DNA of 9,233 nt from Saprospiraceae bacterium. Its GTDB lineage: Bacteria; Bacteroidota; Bacteroidia; Chitinophagales; Saprospiraceae. Under the pieces are notes generated by a model. That model was given only the letters and a program-made list of their open reading frames with translations, did no database searches and was not told where the DNA came from. Location: contig JALVCY010000461.1 of assembly GCA_027009605.1 (NCBI GenBank), forward strand, positions 1-9,233, in the 5' to 3' direction. The translations under genes were made by a program, and so were the position numbers. How positions within the stretch are numbered: position 1 is the first letter of the stretch; each line of letters begins with the position of its first letter. This document shows, in pieces, positions 6,328 to 9,233 of the stretch.

Positions 6328-8643
6328 ATGAATAGATTTACCTTTTTATTGCTGACCTTTTGGAGCCTATCCTCCTTCTCTTGGGGTCAAAAGCCTTTTG
6401 TCTATCCCTCCGTGGATGTGACCAATGAAGAAAAAATAAATTCTCCGGTACTTGAGTTTAGTCCGGCCTTTTTTGAAGATGGGATTCTTTTTGTCTCCAC
6501 CATGTCGCCCGGCAAAAAGTACCAAGGCTATGACAAGCGAATCAAAAAACCGACCATGTCCATCTTCTTAGCCAAAAGAAATGACCTAACAGAAGATTTA
6601 GAACGCCCCGTTCCTTTTGCCCTAGAGCTGACCACCAAAATGCACGAAGGCCCGCTCACCTTTGACCGCAATGCCGAAAAAGTCTATTTTACCCGCAATG
6701 ACCTCAAGAAAAAACGCCATAAAAAATCGGCCAAGCTCAAAATCTATGAATCCATCAAATCTAAAGACGGCAAATGGAGTCTCCCCGTGGAACTCCCCTT
6801 TAATCTCGATGATTTTGATACCGCCCACCCAACCATTTCAGCGGATGGTGAAACACTGGTCTTCTCGTCCAACCGCCCCGATGGTCAAGGTGGGATGGAC
6901 TTATACATCGTCCATAAAGAAGGAGATACTTGGACAGAGCCGGAAAACCTAGGGCCGCAGATAAACACCCCCAAAAATGAAATCTTCCCCTTTCTCCATG
7001 CCGATAATAGCTTATTTTTCTCTTCGGACGGCCACCAAGGCTTGGGACAATTAGACATTTTCTACACCGTCTTAGATGAAAATGACAGGTATGCTGCTCC
7101 GGTTAATTTGGGCGAACCTTTTAACTCTCCCAATGATGATTTGGGTTTTATCCTTGACCGGGACAAGAAAAACGGATACTTCTCATCCACTCGCAAAGGC
7201 GGTAAAGGAGAAGACGACATCTATCGTTTCAATGTAAATGATGGCAATATTGACGAATACTTCTATTTTCAACATCGGGTACCGGACGTATTGGAAGATG
7301 TGGTTTTTAGCGCAAGCGACCCGGCCGGCGACCCCATTGAAGGCATGAATATCGCTTTTTTACCCTTAAACGATCCGGCCATTGATGCGTCCATGCTAGG
7401 CAGAGATGAAGGCGGCAAAATCGTACTCTTACCCCAAACCGGTACAAAAAATAACTACGAAGCATTACAAGAAATCATCCAAGCCAAAGGCCGAAAAGCT
7501 TCCACTAAGGCCAACGGACAATTGCATATCTCTTTGCCGAAAGGCTACTATGCGACCGTTACCGAAAAAGATAATTATTCCGGAGATGTTGCCATTATAT
7601 CCACTAGTGACGCCGGCTTTTCATTTCATCCCAAGACGACCATTGGCTGTACACCCGTCCGCGGTAAGGTTGTAAACGAACGCAATCAAGCAGGTATTCC
7701 CAATGTCCTCGTCAAAATGCTTGACGCAAACAACCAATTGATTACCTCGTCCAAAGCAGATGATTTGGGGCAGTTTGACGCTTGCGCAAAATGCGGCAAA
7801 ATTTATCATTTTGATGTCGAGATGAACGGTGCAAAAATCGGAACTTCAGAATTAGATACTAAAAATACCCCTTGTGATATCGCTAACTCCCTCAACATCA
7901 TCATCCCTGTTGGGGATGCATCCATTGCTTTGCAGGAAGGCAGTATCATCGAGCTCAAAAATCTGTATTTCAATTTCAACGATGCTTCTATCCGAGCCAA
8001 TGCCAGACAGGATTTGGACGATTTAGCCGAAGTACTCAAAAAATATCCGGATATGGAAATTGAAATCGCTTCCTACACCGATGCCGTCGGCAGCAAAGAT
8101 TACAACTTGGGCATCTCCCAAAAAAGAGCAGAAAAAGTAGCCGAATATCTAGTGGCCAAAGGCATAGATTCTGACCGCTTGCTTCCTATTGGATATGGTG
8201 AATCCGGCATCCGCAACAGATGTAAAAACGGAGTCAAATGCTCCGACAAAGAGCACCAATACAATCGCCGTATCGAAATAAAAGTCACCAAATCAAGCAT
8301 CCCCGTTCGTGTCACCTATGTGGATGACCCGGACACAACCAACACAGCATCTACAGCTTCTACACCAACAACGCCATCTACATCCCACAACAAAAAACCT
8401 TACGGAAAATATCACACCTTCCATGTCGTCATTGGGGCTTTTCTGATGGAACAAAACGCCGAAAAAAGAGCCCAACAAGCTATCAATCTGGGGCTGGATG
8501 AAACCGGTATTACTTCTTTTGACGACACACCGGCATATCATTCGGTGGTGGTCAAGACTTTTTCGGATTATGACGAAGCCCTGCAATTTGCTCAAATGCT
8601 CAAGTCCAGTTACGGCTTCAAATACTATATCAAAAAAATGTAG
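6328..8643 (+). CDS. PD40 - carboxypeptidase-regulatory-like - OmpA - SPOR envelope protein
   Basis: This is a periplasmic, peptidoglycan-attached envelope protein of 771 residues. A signal peptide (MNRFTFLLLTFWSLSSFSWG) ends near Gly20-Gln21 and has no lipobox cysteine. Residues about 40-305 carry PD40/WD40-like propeller repeats (for example HPTISADGETLVFSSNRPDG at 167-186, FFSSDGHQGLGQLDIF, YFSSTRKGGKGEDDIYRF). Residues about 438-525 resemble a carboxypeptidase regulatory-like domain (VRGKVVNERNQAGIPNVLVK). Residues about 538-653 are OmpA_C: YFNFNDASIRANA, then TD..G....N...S..RA with Asp585 and Arg600 at the positions that bind diaminopimelate in the family. A Thr/Ser/Pro linker (667-690) leads to a SPOR domain (about 693-771). 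The architecture is close to the T9SS protein PorE, but I see no TPR, and the SPOR end is additional. It probably anchors the upstream PorP/SprF complex to peptidoglycan. The 92-bp gap before it shows no terminator or clear promoter, so the operon likely continues. Confidence 0.92.
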   Translation: MNRFTFLLLTFWSLSSFSWGQKPFVYPSVDVTNEEKINSPVLEFSPAFFEDGILFVSTMSPGKKYQGYDKRIKKPTMSIFLAKRNDLTEDLERPVPFALELTTKMHEGPLTFDRNAEKVYFTRNDLKKKRHKKSAKLKIYESIKSKDGKWSLPVELPFNLDDFDTAHPTISADGETLVFSSNRPDGQGGMDLYIVHKEGDTWTEPENLGPQINTPKNEIFPFLHADNSLFFSSDGHQGLGQLDIFYTVLDENDRYAAPVNLGEPFNSPNDDLGFILDRDKKNGYFSSTRKGGKGEDDIYRFNVNDGNIDEYFYFQHRVPDVLEDVVFSASDPAGDPIEGMNIAFLPLNDPAIDASMLGRDEGGKIVLLPQTGTKNNYEALQEIIQAKGRKASTKANGQLHISLPKGYYATVTEKDNYSGDVAIISTSDAGFSFHPKTTIGCTPVRGKVVNERNQAGIPNVLVKMLDANNQLITSSKADDLGQFDACAKCGKIYHFDVEMNGAKIGTSELDTKNTPCDIANSLNIIIPVGDASIALQEGSIIELKNLYFNFNDASIRANARQDLDDLAEVLKKYPDMEIEIASYTDAVGSKDYNLGISQKRAEKVAEYLVAKGIDSDRLLPIGYGESGIRNRCKNGVKCSDKEHQYNRRIEIKVTKSSIPVRVTYVDDPDTTNTASTASTPTTPSTSHNKKPYGKYHTFHVVIGAFLMEQNAEKRAQQAINLGLDETGITSFDDTPAYHSVVVKTFSDYDEALQFAQMLKSSYGFKYYIKKM

Positions 8644-8645
8644 CC

Positions 8646-8963
8646 ATGGGGTTTATCGCTGTCTATATCACAAATGAATCACAAGATGCGGCACAATCCA
8701 TTGCAAATCAATTACTTGCCTCCCGACTGATTGCTTGCGCAAATATTTTCCCGATTCAGGCATCTTATCACTGGCAGGGACAAATCGCTAACGAAAATGA
8801 GTATGTAGCACTGGTCAAAACGATTCCGGAGCATTGGGAAAAGTTAAAAACCAAAGTCACCGAAATCCATCCTTACCAAGTACCCTGCATTATGAAAATA
8901 GAAGTCGAAGCCAATGACGAATATGAAGCCTGGATTCGGGCTGAAGTGCGTCACGGGGAATAG
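8646..8963 (+). CDS. cutA: CutA family divalent-cation tolerance protein
   Basis: This is a small cytoplasmic protein of 105 residues, the normal CutA1 length, of the family that forms very stable trimers with a ferredoxin-like fold. Family landmarks are present: ASRLIACANIFP with Cys31, YHWQGQI (Trp43), ENEYVALVKT, the signature HPYQVPCI (75-82) and a late Trp96 in YEAWIRAEV. In Escherichia coli cutA was linked to copper and other divalent-metal tolerance, but the molecular role of the family remains unsettled. The ATG lies two bases after the stop of the OmpA/SPOR gene, so translation is probably coupled to it. I see nothing specific linking CutA to T9SS; the linkage may only reflect co-transcription. 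Confidence 0.95.
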   Translation: MGFIAVYITNESQDAAQSIANQLLASRLIACANIFPIQASYHWQGQIANENEYVALVKTIPEHWEKLKTKVTEIHPYQVPCIMKIEVEANDEYEAWIRAEVRHGE

Positions 8964-9003
8964 CTTTTCTTAATGGTGAAGGGTGCCGGATAGTTAGGTA
9001 CTT

Positions 9004-9206
9004 CCGAATTCATTCGGGAGATGGTCTGAGATTTCAGCCAAATAAATTTAGCTGCTACCAACTCCCCAAACAGTTTTCCATATCAAATGTAACGGCTGTT
9101 TCAACTGCCGTTGTAGCCATGGAGCGGAGCAACATGGCGTCACGGGCAAACCCCAATATAAATCCATATTTGATGGATTTGTCGGTAGTTCCAAATTTAT
9201 TTGGAA
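9004..9206. repeat. Cluster of five small inverted repeats
   Basis: Perfect arms occur at 9004-9009/9012-9017 (CCGAAT), 9091-9096/9107-9112 (AACGGC), 9116-9121/9133-9138 (GCCATG), 9160-9166/9174-9180 (AAATCCA) and 9189-9196/9199-9206 (TTCCAAAT). A sixth, with one mismatch, lies at 9035-9043/9046-9054. None is followed by a convincing T-run, so a simple terminator is not the obvious explanation, although one of them might still end the upstream operon. Confidence 0.65.
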
Positions 9207-9233
9207 CAAGGCTTTTTCAGCCCAATAAATTTG
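9032..9233. repeat. 19-bp direct repeat pair bounding a palindrome-rich segment
   Basis: TTTCAGCCAAATAAATTTA (9032-9050) recurs as TTTCAGCCCAATAAATTTG (9215-9233), 17 of 19 bases identical and 183 bp apart. A 12-bp inverted copy of CCAAATAAATTT lies at 9193-9204. The second copy touches the window end, so the element may continue beyond it. The arrangement suggests a repetitive non-coding element such as a MITE-like or structured-RNA unit, but no target-site duplication or transposase is visible. Confidence 0.6.

Larger units (their letters stand above)
8964..9233. other. 270-bp downstream region without a supported gene
   Basis: After the cutA stop there is no credible gene on either strand up to the window end. 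The first 40 bases are featureless; the remainder is the inverted-repeat cluster and direct repeat pair listed separately. A TAnnTTTG-like string (TAAATTTG) at 9226-9233 is part of the repeat and I do not count it as a promoter. Confidence 0.75.

Noticed and set aside
9055..9135. 26-residue open frame on the - strand (starts MLLRSMATTAVETA)
   Set aside because: It lies wholly within the inverted-repeat cluster, is short, and has no recognisable start signals. It could be a relic in a repeat element but cannot be supported as a gene.

Overview
The window looks like a chromosomal piece of a Bacteroidota genome, probably a Saprospiria-like or related environmental lineage. Four things point there: a surface protein ending in a gliding-motility-type (type B) type IX secretion (T9SS) sorting domain; a PorP/SprF-family outer-membrane protein directly after it; a PD40/OmpA-family lipid-less envelope protein; and a TAnnTTTG-type -7 promoter box with no clear Shine-Dalgarno sequences. 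The assignment below phylum level is inference. All protein genes lie on the + strand. No rRNA, tRNA, transposase or CRISPR array is visible.

Region 1 (65-2359) is a two-gene cytoplasmic module. The first protein (398 aa) has no recognised function. Its N-terminal half looks like the YbjN / type III chaperone-like fold. The second (359 aa) is a trypsin/HtrA-type serine protease with an intact His-Asp-Ser triad, followed by a four-cysteine zinc ribbon instead of a PDZ domain, and then a C-terminal domain resembling the domain in its neighbour. The shared domain and the 18-bp gap suggest the two act together. This is the least explained part of the window.

Region 2 (2360-2735) is a 376-bp gene-free stretch packed with short repeats. 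Tandem heptamers (TGAGTAG/TGAGAGA) occur in two blocks. They are interleaved with paired ATCTGCG cores that form an approximately 25-bp tandem array, and with an interrupted palindrome. A possible -7 promoter box (2729-2736) lies at its end, just before the next gene cluster.

Region 3 (2808-8963) is a surface-display cluster. It encodes a secreted protein with six hyalin-type (HYR) repeats and a type B T9SS C-terminal domain, a PorP/SprF-family protein expected to help export or anchor it, and a large envelope protein (PD40 propeller, carboxypeptidase-regulatory-like domain, OmpA peptidoglycan-binding domain, SPOR domain). Two bases later comes a CutA-family protein. The first three fit the known pattern in which a type B T9SS cargo is encoded beside a dedicated SprF-like partner and a peptidoglycan-anchored OmpA protein. 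The CutA gene is probably just co-transcribed.

Region 4 (8964-9233) has no supported gene. It contains a dense series of small inverted repeats bounded by a 19-bp direct repeat (17/19 identical), and looks like a non-coding repetitive element or structured RNA cut off by the window end.
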